Source: Elysia marginata (lineage: Eukaryota > Mollusca > Gastropoda > Plakobranchidae). From it: DNA of 25,548 bases. Below, in pieces: positions 7,743 through 18,235 of the stretch; within the stretch, counting starts at the first letter, position 1, and every line of letters starts with the position of its first letter. The stretch is taken from the NCBI GenBank assembly GCA_019649035.1, contig BMAT01001578.1:53418-78965 (forward strand), in the 5' to 3' direction. Made by a program: the position numbers and the translations under genes. Under the pieces are notes generated by a model. That model ran no database searches. It worked only from the letters and a program-made list of their open reading frames with translations, and was not told where the DNA came from.

Positions 7743-8711
7743 GTCAAAGGCTCTTACAAGACAGGTTTTGCCGCCATGGTTTTTATTTTTATATACATTT
7801 TTATTCTTTAGAAACACTAATTTTATTTGACTTTTATTTTATCAATGTAAAACAGCTAAAGCAGATCTAATGATGTAGGAAAATTTACGAACTTTCTTTC
7901 ATAAAAGTCGGAGGAAAGTCATAAGCATACGGTCAAGACCATATTGCTTCAAGTGCAGATTATATAGCGGTATGTTTGATCTTGTAATGCAATGGATAAG
8001 TCTGAATTATCACGTGCCTAATGCCTTTATTGTAATAATCATGCCTAATTGTTTATTTCTTGTTGAGAGTTTTTCTGGTTTGGACTGTTTTGCTAGTATG
8101 AATTGGATTTATGTACTAAAAAAAAATTACTCTTTTTAAACAATTCTTTTTATGATTTTGAATTCTGCATTCTGCTAATTTTCCAGGGATGTCAAACCAT
8201 TGGTTTTTTCTGGCTTTTTCAATTTTTTTTTTGTCAACTATCGGAATTTTAACTGTTGTGCATAATTCCTTTGTCTTTATCAAAATAAGAACTGCTCTTG
8301 CACATCTTGTTGCTATGATATTCGTTTTATGTGAAATGCCATGCTCAGCTTATTTTCACAATTTTTTTCTTTCTAAAAGCATATTGTGTCCCTGATATTA
8401 CATCAACAATATTTTAGTAATTGAACTAAACATTTTTTTTCTATTTTAAAATTGAAGTCCCCTCTTAAAAAGTAAACTGAGTGTTTTTAAGAGAGAATAA
8501 AAACGAGAAATAAGCTGTTAAAAGATTTATAATTGCTTATACCTGTAACTTGCATCGGGTTCTAAGTCTCCTAAACGAGATGAAGAAATGGCGGAAGTGT
8601 AACTGTCATCAAAGAACTAGCTAAAAGGAAAAAAAATTCATATTTTTAATTTTGTTTTTCTAAAAAAAAAAAAAAAAAGAAGAAAAAGCATGATTTGTAA
8701 AGGAAAAAAAA

Positions 8712-8959
8712 TGTCTTGCCTCCAGGGCAAATGATGTGAGAGTCCAAAATGCTATTCTGCAGAAAATGCCATACTCAAGTCTATTTTTTCTCTTTTTTCT
8801 CTAAATTTTAAGTCAACAAAAAAGTACATCTTTCCTCAGAATAATAATTTTATGAAGTTTTTGGCGTTTGAAAGCTTAGAAAAATGTCTTTTTGAAAATA
8901 GAAAAGCCTTTGAAGGTAATAATTGCCAAATCCTACTCATTCACCCTGGACGCTAGGCA
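8712..8959. mobile_element. MITE family 2, copy 2
   Basis: The left end TGTCTTGCCTCCAGGGCAAA and right end ACTCATTCACCCTGGACGCT then AGGCA are inverted repeats. The interior has GAGAAAATGCC-like, AGTCTATTTTTTCT and CATCTTTCC blocks shared with 24151-24397. Length is 248 bases. Confidence 0.78.
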
Positions 8960-9166
8960 TATCTATTATGTATTTAGTCTTTAGAATTTTTTTATATCGC
9001 TTTTTTATCTCTATATGCTTCTTTCATTTCTTCTTCTTCTTTTTATTATTGTTAATGTTGTATTGGCCAGATTACACTAAAATTGAAAAGAAATTCAGAC
9101 ACAACGTATTGCCCACGGCTGTACACGCGGTTCTGAGATTTTAGGCAGGTTTTTTATCGGTGAGAT

Positions 9167-9248
9167 CACATTTTCAGTCCTTACTGGTTGTGATTATGTG
9201 GCAACTTCACATTTTCAGTCCTTACTGGTTGTGACTCTATGGCTACTT
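9167..9248. repeat. Tandem duplication, two 41-base units
   Basis: CACATTTTCAGTCCTTACTG then GTTGTGA occurs at 9167 and again at 9208. The units differ only in their last third. Confidence 0.9.
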
Positions 9249-9278
9249 CCAATTGCCTTGTGCTCATAACTGCTACTC

Positions 9279-9353
9279 TGCCGTGGACAAACGAAATGCA
9301 GTATCTCTCACATGGTTTACACTGCAGATACTGCGTTTCGTTTGTCCAGGGCA
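9279..9353. repeat. Near-perfect hairpin, 28-base arms, 19-base loop
   Basis: Arms 9279-9306 and 9326-9353 are reverse complements at 26 of 28 positions; as plus-strand RNA one of the two exceptions is a G-U wobble. The arm core is GGACAAACGAAA. It could be a foldback element or a small-RNA precursor; nothing here decides. Confidence 0.85.
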
Positions 9354-11184
9354 GTACTATTGTTGTGATGCCCGGGCTATATTGATGTTATGATGAACTA
9401 CATCAGAGTGTTGTCATATTGTATGCGTTTTAAATATTTACATTTTCGTATTCAAAAAAAGTTTTCTTGCTTAAATTCTTGAAAATGGGGTCGATTGATA
9501 CTTTATGAATAAATTTGTAAGTATCTTTTAAAAGTGTTTCAATCATGTACTTTTTCAATCTGATCAGCTTTCATAACGCAGTTAAAAAAAAAATATTCGC
9601 TCTGTTGTTTAATTGTGTCACTACTTTATAGAAAAGTTCCTCTTACTGCTAAAATTGTATTGGTTTGTTTTTATCGACATAAAACAGAGGTGAAGACATA
9701 TTGGTTCGTGCCATGTTTACATCTATAAAGTGCACTATTTCTGTCTCTTTTCAGCTTTTTTGAAAAATTATGATCTGAATATTCTAAAGGTAGTCTTCAG
9801 AAGTTGAAGCTTCATTGTGCATTCCCTTGATGAATTTTAATTGAATTTACTTTTTGTATAAGATCTGACTACAGTGGATCTGGGCTTTTGATTTTTGTAA
9901 CAATTCTTTTCTTCTTTTTTTTTTTAAAAAAAATTCTGTCTCAGTTGATCTTAGTCTAGTTAGACAGGATTTGATTATGACAAAAACTTTTCTTTTTCAT
10001 ATTTTTCCTTAGCTTAAAGCATTGAAGTCCCAGGCTGTATGTAAATGAGTTTCTGGTTGTAAATATACAATTCTTATGTACATGCGTTTGCTTACGTCTA
10101 TTCTCTTAACCAACATAACATCTTCCAAGAATCCTCTTAAAAACCATTGTTACAAATGTCTATCTCATTGTCTGTTCAATAAAATGTCTATGTTAATCTA
10201 ATAATATCTGTAATTTATACAATTCCAGAGTTAAATTATGAAAAGAATTTTATACTGTATATTCTCTGTAAACCAAATTTGTTAGGGACCGGAAAAATCT
10301 TTTGGCTGCTACCTGAGTAGGTTTGGAAGAAAAACAAAAAGTTAATTTTGTCACCAAAATACCAATTTGGTTTAAAACCCAGTATTTCGGGTCTAATTTA
10401 TTTTTGTTTTAAAAGTGTTTCATTATATAGCGAAGAAATTTATTTCCAAGTTGTGCTATTTGGAATAAGAATGGAGCACACAATTATCGTTCTTCCCCAA
10501 GCAATTGACCTCAAAGTGGAAATTTGCTAACAGTAACGATAGTTTGCGCTCGAATCTCATTCTTGATTGCCTGTCAATTTTTTACTGCCACTTGAATGAA
10601 ATCACAGTGAATGAATGTTTTCAAAATATTTTTTCTCCAAAAAAAAGTGGTTCTCCAAAACAAATTATAAATTCGGGCTCAAAAGGTTTTATAAATAAAC
10701 AAACTGATCATTGCTGCCATGTGGCGTAATGAATTCCAGAGATAATTGGAACCAGGTCAAAACTTTGCACCCAAAGTCCTTTTATTTACCACTGGAATCG
10801 GTTGTTCAAACGTGTTGTTTTTTAAGGTTGTGATATTTTTCACGCAAGAAAGCCATTATAAACTTCTAATTTTACTCTGAAGTCGCGGTTGGACGAGAAA
10901 AATGAATTTTCAGTTATTGAGGCGACGTGGCTCCAATTACAATAAATAAATATTTCTTGGCATTTCTTTCTCTCGCTATTGTAATATTTAAGTGCAATAT
11001 TTTATATTGTTGTGAGTCAGCTTTGTTTAAATAACATAGTAGTACTAATTTCATGACTTTTTTTTGTCCCTCCGCCCAATTTTTCTTTTATTTAACTCAA
11101 AAGGCTTTAATAAAGACACACCTGGTCTGTGATTGTCGAGTGATAAGAGATTTATTTTTGTGCAATATTGATCTGTTAAGTTAA

Positions 11185-11351
11185 TAGCAATTCAATTTTG
11201 AGCCACAGTCAATTATTTATGTTTTTTTTTTCTTCAAGTTTCAAACAAAGTGAAGTCAATAATGTTTATACAAACAGCAATCCAAAAAAAACCAACTTAC
11301 ATTTTTATAATTATCATGTATCTTGCAAAAAAAAGGGTTCTTCTTGTTTTT
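11185..11351. repeat. Left flank of the gap, duplicated on the right
   Basis: TAGCAATTCAATTTTGAGCC and the following ~150 bases recur at 11752-11920, with three substitutions, one 4-base indel and a longer A run. Confidence 0.95.
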
Positions 11352-11751
11352 NNNNNNNNNNNNNNNNNNNNNNNNNNNNNNNNNNNNNNNNNNNNNNNNN
11401 NNNNNNNNNNNNNNNNNNNNNNNNNNNNNNNNNNNNNNNNNNNNNNNNNNNNNNNNNNNNNNNNNNNNNNNNNNNNNNNNNNNNNNNNNNNNNNNNNNNN
11501 NNNNNNNNNNNNNNNNNNNNNNNNNNNNNNNNNNNNNNNNNNNNNNNNNNNNNNNNNNNNNNNNNNNNNNNNNNNNNNNNNNNNNNNNNNNNNNNNNNNN
11601 NNNNNNNNNNNNNNNNNNNNNNNNNNNNNNNNNNNNNNNNNNNNNNNNNNNNNNNNNNNNNNNNNNNNNNNNNNNNNNNNNNNNNNNNNNNNNNNNNNNN
11701 NNNNNNNNNNNNNNNNNNNNNNNNNNNNNNNNNNNNNNNNNNNNNNNNNNN
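11352..11751. other. Assembly gap, 400 N
   Basis: Exactly 400 unknown bases. The open frames drawn across it are artefacts. Confidence 1.
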
Positions 11752-11920
11752 TAGCAATTCAATTTTGAGCCACAGTCAATTATTTATGTTTTTTTTTTCC
11801 TCAAGTTTCAAAGTGAAGTCAATAATATTTATACAAACAGCAATCCAAAAAAAACCAACTTATATTTTTATAATTATCATGTATCTTGCAAAAAAAAAAA
11901 GGGTTCTTCTTGTTTTTTCT
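11752..11920. repeat. Right flank of the gap, copy of the left flank
   Basis: It starts directly after the last N with the same TAGCAATTCAATTTTGAGCC. It matches 11185-11351 to the gap edge, then continues into unique sequence. Confidence 0.95.
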
Positions 11921-12846
11921 TCAATTTTCACCTTATATTACCTCAAATGAAAGAAATGCTATTTCCGTTATAATATTTCAAGTTTTAAGCATTCAGATCT
12001 CCCCTCCAGGGTTATAATTAATGACTTCCCAGCATGCATTGATATCGTCTTAGTTTTTATGTATACTCTAAATATTTTAGAGAAACAGTGATTTTTTTTT
12101 AGCTAATTGTGATAAATTTTGTTATAAGGTGGGGGAAATTAGCAGTGTTCTTTTTTTTACGCCAGGGTTTCTCAGGTTAGTGGCCCCTTTACCTACTTGT
12201 TCAGATCCCAGTATACAGGGATCAAACGCCTTAAAGCCATATATATATGTAAGTCAAGAGGCCAAGTAAGAGGGAAAAATACCTCGAGGATCTCAGGCGT
12301 GACAGGGTTCGGATCAACCAACCGCGCCATTGCCAGTAGTTTTTATATATTTACCATTCCTATAGTTGCTTTACACCCAAATGCGAGAAAACAGGTTGTA
12401 ATTTTATTTATATAAGGCGGTGTATCTTAGACATTAGTTTTTAATTTGTCACTATAATACATGTGTTTCAATAATTAACAGAGCAATTGCAAAATTGTAC
12501 TTCAATGAGTATCATGAGTTTGTTTGCACACACAGTAATCTCGTAGCTCTATAATTACTGTCCTTGTTTGTGATTTTTTTTTCTCAAGTATCTCTCCAAC
12601 AAGATCATTAACTCTTTAACCATGTAATTATCTCATACTTCTGCGCGTGATTTTTCTAGGTCTAGATTTAAGCCTAGATCTACAAGTGCGGTTGTAACTT
12701 CTAGATCGCTGCAAATATCGTTAAAAGAGTTAAGTTTAGCTTCTCTTGGAAGTTCAATCTACTATAATCACTATCCGGCGTCAAACTGTTTCATAGTTTT
12801 ATTCGTACATAGTCGTTCTCCCCTTCTTAGTTATGACTATACATCA

Positions 12847-12903
12847 GACGTTGTCAGCGTCCATTCGTGGATATAAAATGGTGCACCGGACGCTGTCAAC
12901 GTC
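12847..12903. repeat. Inverted repeat, 16-base arms, 25-base loop
   Basis: GACGTTGTCAGCGTCC (12847-12862) and GGACGCTGTCAACGTC (12888-12903) are reverse complements with one mismatch. The arms are GC-richer than the surroundings. Confidence 0.8.
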
Positions 12904-14928
12904 CGGCCATTGTTATAGAGTTAACATTGAAAAAACTCAAAAGCTTTTCATTTGCATTGATCTTCAAAAAAAAAAAAATTTCCTGTGCTCTTTGTTGCCT
13001 ATGTATGCATTCATCCCAAACTCTAAATTTATGCTTTATTGCTTTATAGTTTTTACCAGCTTTGATGTCAATTCTGAAAAAAAAAATGTGTTAAAGTTAT
13101 GAACGTATTATTGGTTAAAGTGATTGTGTCTTTTAAATTCTTTTTATGTGCTTTATATTTTTTTTTTAATGTTGTATAGGCAAATTGTTCCAAAACCTGT
13201 ATGTGTGTGTGTGTGCACAGGAAAACTCATAGGTTGTAAACAAGACTTGTTTTGAACTAGAGCCATTTGTAAACCATTTTCTCAATACAATGTTTCTTCC
13301 TCAGTCAGGCAACTTTCAAACACCACAACTTTTGATGTAAATAAGATAGATTCCCTCAAATAAAGTGCTTAAACCTCAGAAATGTTTGTAGAATCTAAAA
13401 CTGCTTACCTGAAATTGTTTATCTTGACCTATTTGAAGGATTTTTCCTGTGTAACCACACATAATTTTTTAAAAAGCAAATATAGTATATACAGTGAATA
13501 TGGCAAAACTATTGCAATCTTTACGCTGTTATAGTTTTCATGACATACAATTTTGTATGCCTTGGTTGTCTCAGAGATCTTAGATTGTTTTGGTGTCGGG
13601 CTTTATTTACACAATATTGAAAAGTCTGTTTTTGTCAACATCTCCATTTTTCCTTATTTACTATACTTGAATCTTGAAGATGAATTCAACATCTGCAGAC
13701 CATATTTAGTTTGTTATGGTTAGCTTCCGGCCCTCAAAAGCTTTTTGTTCCCTAAAGTCAAAGGCAGATTCTTATCTTTTTCAAGATATAAAGAAAAAAA
13801 CGCGATGGTTCTGTCACAAACTCTTGACTAAAAAAAAAAAAGATTTATTCTGTATAGACAATTCATATTCCACAGCGGTCTATGAAATTCATATCTTAAA
13901 ATATTTTCTTTGTAATTTTGTGGAATTGAATATCAGACTGCGGAAACAAACAAAAAAAAATGAAGAAAAAGATGAAGAATTGGGAATGAGAATATAGCAC
14001 AAAATTACATTTCTTGTTTGCAAGCTCTTGATTTAAAGAGGCAGAGAGCGAACAGGAACGCTAATTTGCGCTCTTAATTTTATCCCATTCCCATTTTAAT
14101 CCAGATACAGTCACCTGAAAATGTGAGACAAAAGGGTTGGTTTTGTCTTTAGTACTAAAGAGAATAATTATAATATGCTTTCTTGCCCCATCTCAAGTCT
14201 GTAAGAAACATGCACAAGATTTTTTTTAGCATGTTTTTTTTCTGGCTCAATATCTTTTTTTTGTTTGTTTATTTGTAAAACGTCATTGTAATTTTTATTT
14301 ATTAATTTTCTTTAGTTTTGGTGAATTTAGTTTACATTCATTATATATGCTTTATAAATGAATATTGTAATAAAATAACTTGCATTTGATGCTTCTTTGT
14401 TTATGTCTGTTTTGTTTTAAAAGTTGTCATTTAATAATATTACCAGACTAAACAAAATGGAAATGTAATATCGCTCAAGAGCTTCGTCTTGTGACCAGTT
14501 CACATGAGTAGATGGAATTTTGAAATGGCATCATCCTTAAGCATTTAAAATTTTGAACAAGGAAATTCCAGCTCTCAAAAATTTTAAAGCTTGTCGGAAC
14601 TCTCAGTACACCACAGTGTTATGGTACTATCATAATAAGCTGGGGAAGCATTTGAATTTTTTTTTTCAAATTAAATTATTTGAAAAAAGAACCAACATAT
14701 TTGAATATATATTTTTTTCAAATTTTGACAATGTGATTTCTGAAAATTTGCATTTCTATTATATAAAAAAAGTTAAAAACTGAAGGTTTATGATGATAGC
14801 ACTATTTTGTTTCATCTCAAACAAAAGATTTTTTTTGTTTATTTTGCAAACCTTGATTCAAACCTACATTTAAATCTGCCACACATTACTCTCCAAATAA
14901 AATTCTGCATTTATTTTAGTTTCATATT

Positions 14929-15280
14929 TGTCTCGTATTCTGTGCAAATGAGTCATAAGTTAAAAGGCTTAGTTTGGAGATCAAGGCTTTTAAATTTTAG
15001 TGGGTGTTGAGAAGTCAATTGTTTAAAATTTTAGATATTGACACTAAAACCATTTTCAAACAGTTTTCACACCTAATTGATATTCAAATATAATTTTTTA
15101 GAAGTTAAATTTTAACTGGCTTGATTTGGAAAGGCCTCATTATTTTTTATAGTCGTCTAAACTTTAATTGCTGTTTACTCCCCTTTCTAAAATGTCACAA
15201 GTCCTATCCCTGCCAACTTCTAAAACTTTACACAGAAGCATGATTGAGCTCTTCTACTTGTTGTATTTGAAAGTAGAGAA
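14929..15280. mobile_element. MITE family 1, copy 2, right end missing
   Basis: It starts TGTCTCGTATTCTGTGC then AAATGAGT and follows copy 1 through CACACCTAATTGAT and TTTGAAAGTAGAGAA. It stops there, about 75 bases short of the normal right end, and copy 3 begins at once. Confidence 0.82.
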
Positions 15281-15282
15281 TG

Positions 15283-15712
15283 TGTCTCGCATTCTGTCCA
15301 AACAGGTCTTTAAGTGGAAAGGCTTAGTTTGGAGATATAGAAGTTAATTGGGTGTTCAAAAGTCAAAACTATTTTATTTCATATTTTAGGAAATTGATGC
15401 TAAAACCATTTATAAATAGTTCCCAAACCTAATTGATGTTGAAATTTCATTTTTAGGTGCTAAATTTTAATTGGTATGGTTGCTGAGGCCTCAGTATCTT
15501 TATAGTCGTCTCAACTTTTAAAAGCTTTTTTCTCCCCTTTCTGAAATTTCACAAGTCCTAACCCTGCCGACCTCAAACTTCTATAGCTTTATACAGAAAC
15601 TTGAGAGAGCTTTCCTGTTTGTTGTATTTGAAAGTAGAGGACATAAGCTTTTCTGTGATACCAATATCTGGCTGCCTTCCAATTAAGACTCATTTGCACT
15701 GGTTGCAAAACA
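15283..15712. mobile_element. MITE family 1, copy 3
   Basis: It starts TGTCTCGCATTCTGTCCAAA and ends GACTCATTTGCACTGGTTGC then AAAACA. It is in the same orientation and directly abuts truncated copy 2, making a head-to-tail dimer. The interior matches copy 1 throughout. Confidence 0.85.
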
Positions 15713-16428
15713 TTTTGAAATGAAATTACAAGTGTTTTAAAGCCTTTTTGTACTGCTGACTTAGTTACCATAGCAAGGCATTGTTAAACAAAAGTTTAGC
15801 TTTTTCGATGCATGTTCATATTTCTTTTGCTATAAAACTATTGAACAACTTTTTCAAAAAGTCTAGTCGAATTGAACGACAGCTTAACTTCAAAACTAGT
15901 TAGGCCTAGACCTTCTGGAAACACTAAATTGCTAATTTTTTACAAAGTAATTTTTTAAATATTGTGGCACAAGGAAAAAGAAAAGAAAAACAAAATAATT
16001 TTTGCAGCATTTGATATAATCTGTTTTTCTTCATGATGATAAAAATGGTTTTATATTTTTATACGATACTATACATAAGGTTAAAAAAAATGAGACCGCA
16101 TCCACTTCGTTAATAAATTATTTTAAAATAAAGAGACAAAGTACATCAATATTTTCTGGGCATATAGTGGCTGAATGTTTAAAGTTAAACAAGCAATGAT
16201 CTTACATGTGAAAATAAAACGCCACTGCAAAAAGTGCAAAAGTAAATTTAATTAGAAAAAAAAACCCAACAAATTTCTTGTCTCAAAAAAAAAAAAAAAC
16301 AAAAAAAATTAAATTTGTGTGAAGGTCTAGAGAATCATCTCAATCCATGATTCATTTAGCTTTCTAAACACCTGCAATGATAAAATTTGAACTGAAAAAA
16401 AAAAATCAGATATAATTATGTTTACACA

Positions 16429-16548
16429 CCCCTTCAAATATTTCTTAGTACCTAAAAGAACAAAGCTAAAAAATCAAAACAAACCACCCCTTCAAATATT
16501 TCTTAGTACCTACAAGAACAAAGAAGTCTAAAAAAAATCAAAACAAAA
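16429..16548. repeat. Tandem duplication, two 58-62-base units
   Basis: CCCCTTCAAATATTTCTTAG then TACCTA.AAGAACAAAG starts at 16429 and 16487. The second unit has a 4-base insertion (AGTC-like) after CAAAG. Confidence 0.88.
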
Positions 16549-16616
16549 TTAATTTATCAGCAAAGATGGCTCCCAGGTCTTTTCATACACAGCATAATTA
16601 TGCCTTCGCATTACAG

Positions 16617-17000
16617 TTAACCTTTTCCCATCGCACGCTCTTAGCTTCTATTATTCCCTGTGTGCGTTAGGCTGCCTGGCTGGCAATTCCCTGCGTATGC
16701 ATGTTTTTTAGGCATTTTTTAAAAAATCACTAAATTTCACAGAATTATTTTATTGCTATGTGTTTGGTATTGTTGGAAAGGTAATTTTGTGGTCTACAAT
16801 TTGAAAAACATAATAATATCTTTAATTTGTAATTTCGAGATGAAAAAAATTGCAGAGACAAGTGAAACTATGGGATCATCAGGCCGATGCGGCTTGGCTC
16901 TAATGGTAAATCTAGGTCAATCATCAACGAGATGCGGTGTGTACGGGCGGAATAGGCGGACGCCGCATCGAACGGATGCGGTGTGATGGGAAAAGGTTAA
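16617..17000. mobile_element. piggyBac-like nonautonomous element (TTAA to TTAA)
   Basis: TTAA at 16617-16620 and 16997-17000 flanks 16-base inverted ends CCTTTTCCCATCGCAC and GTGTGATGGGAAAAGG, with 15 of 16 matching. TTAA target duplication with CC-starting ends is the known mark of piggyBac-type elements. The 376-base interior has no transposase. Its right part (16879-16982) is GC-rich and repeats GATGCGG several times in both orientations, unlike the surrounding AT-rich DNA. Confidence 0.85.
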
Positions 17001-17959
17001 CTTTGCTTACCCTTTTGGATCCTCAGCTCCCAAACTTAAAGTCAGGTCAATGGGCACTGTAACCATAGTGAAATCATAAACATTGTAATTATGTTTTTTG
17101 TTGATTTACCAAATGGAAATACAAAACTGCTACCGCCCATTCAGCTGGACGACACTCAATAGTTATACAAGCAAGGATGCTACTGCTTTTTTTGTGTGTG
17201 TCAAGGCGTTTCTTTAACCCTAGAAGTGTCACATATTAACATTTGCGTCATATTTTCCCTTAGCTTTAGTGCACACACAATAAAAAAAAGAAATTCCCGT
17301 TAATAAGCTGATTTAATCGGCCGGCCAACATTTCGAAGGGTAAAACAATAACGTGTAATCAAAATAACATAAGAACTCGTTTGTGTTAGAAAAAGATCTA
17401 AACAGCAGTGTTTGATAATTGCAAGGTAATCAATCGCAAAAATAAAATCAAGATTTTTTATTTCTTGAAAAAAAAAATACACAACTAATTATGATTGCAT
17501 GGTCATTGTAGTCGAAATAATCATACTAAAACCAAATTCGTTTTTAGGGAAAATATTATGTACAGACTTTATTTTATTAAAATTGTCTTTCTATTATAAT
17601 TTACAACATTTCACAGGACATTTTGTATTTCAACAATAATATCACAAGTCCCCTTGCAAGGAAAAAGCAATATGCACTTGTAAAGGGAGCATTAATTTTT
17701 AAAAGCAGCAACTAATAGGAAAGACGTAGAAAGCAAACAAAGAACATTGTAATTATGACCGAGAACTTACTGTTTATACATAAAAGAAAAATGCATAAAT
17801 TTACAGTAAATTGCCAAAATCATCAGATACACGTAGGAAAGAGCTTAAATGCTGCAGACACTTATACGAAAGAAATAATTATTCATAATTTATTTTTCTT
17901 GCATCGACCTCCTTCATTTTAGAGGAAGTGAAATGGCCCATTTTTAGATAAATACAAAA

Positions 17960-18235
17960 AGAGTCTGATCTACTAAAATGTTCTCAAACTCTTTACATAG
18001 GTTCCACAATCCATTACCATTTGAATTACCTTCTGAACCCACAGAGCATCACTGTTGCAAATTAACTAAACCTTTCACTGCTTATACTTGGGTACTCTCT
18101 TTACGCTTGAGTGAGAAAAGGAGATATGTGCGAAGAAGGCTTTTCCAAGGACAAATCAAAGGCCTATCAAACAGGGTTTGAACTCCAGGCCTCCTGATCT
18201 CAGGGCCCAGTTTCTACCATTAGACCGAAGCCGAA
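17960..18235 (-). mobile_element. SINE-like element, minus strand, degenerate tRNA head
   Basis: Read on the minus strand from about 18235, there is CGGTCTAATGGTAGAA (A-box-like), a CCTGA-GA-TCAGG hairpin where an anticodon arm would be, and GAGTTCAAACCC (B-box-like), then a non-tRNA body running to about 17960. The T arm does not pair well and no acceptor stem closes, so this is not a functional tRNA. The left end is approximate and no target duplication was found. Confidence 0.55.

Larger units (their letters stand above)
7743..15900. other. Gene-poor T-rich stretch downstream of ELAPOR
   Basis: Apart from the listed repeats and gap, no exon, RNA gene or known family was seen. The short open frames are hydrophobic (Phe/Leu/Ile-rich) because the plus strand is T-rich. 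Intergenic DNA or a long 3' UTR are both possible. Confidence 0.6.

Noticed and set aside
8189..8395. 68-residue hydrophobic plus-strand frame, looks like a small membrane protein
   Set aside because: Phe/Leu/Ile richness follows from the T-rich strand; no similarity, no splice or promoter context.
11198..11950. 250-residue frame
   Set aside because: Most of it is translated N across the assembly gap.
12284..12345. GGGTTCGGATC resembling a B box, possible further SINE
   Set aside because: No A box at the right distance on either strand and no match to the other SINE bodies.
12656..12685. CTAGGTCTAGA...CCTAGATCTA, possible palindrome
   Set aside because: Pairing is short and broken; short TCTAGA-type matches are easily found by chance.
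18166..18235. Possible minus-strand tRNA gene
   Set aside because: The acceptor and T arms do not close; treated as a SINE head.
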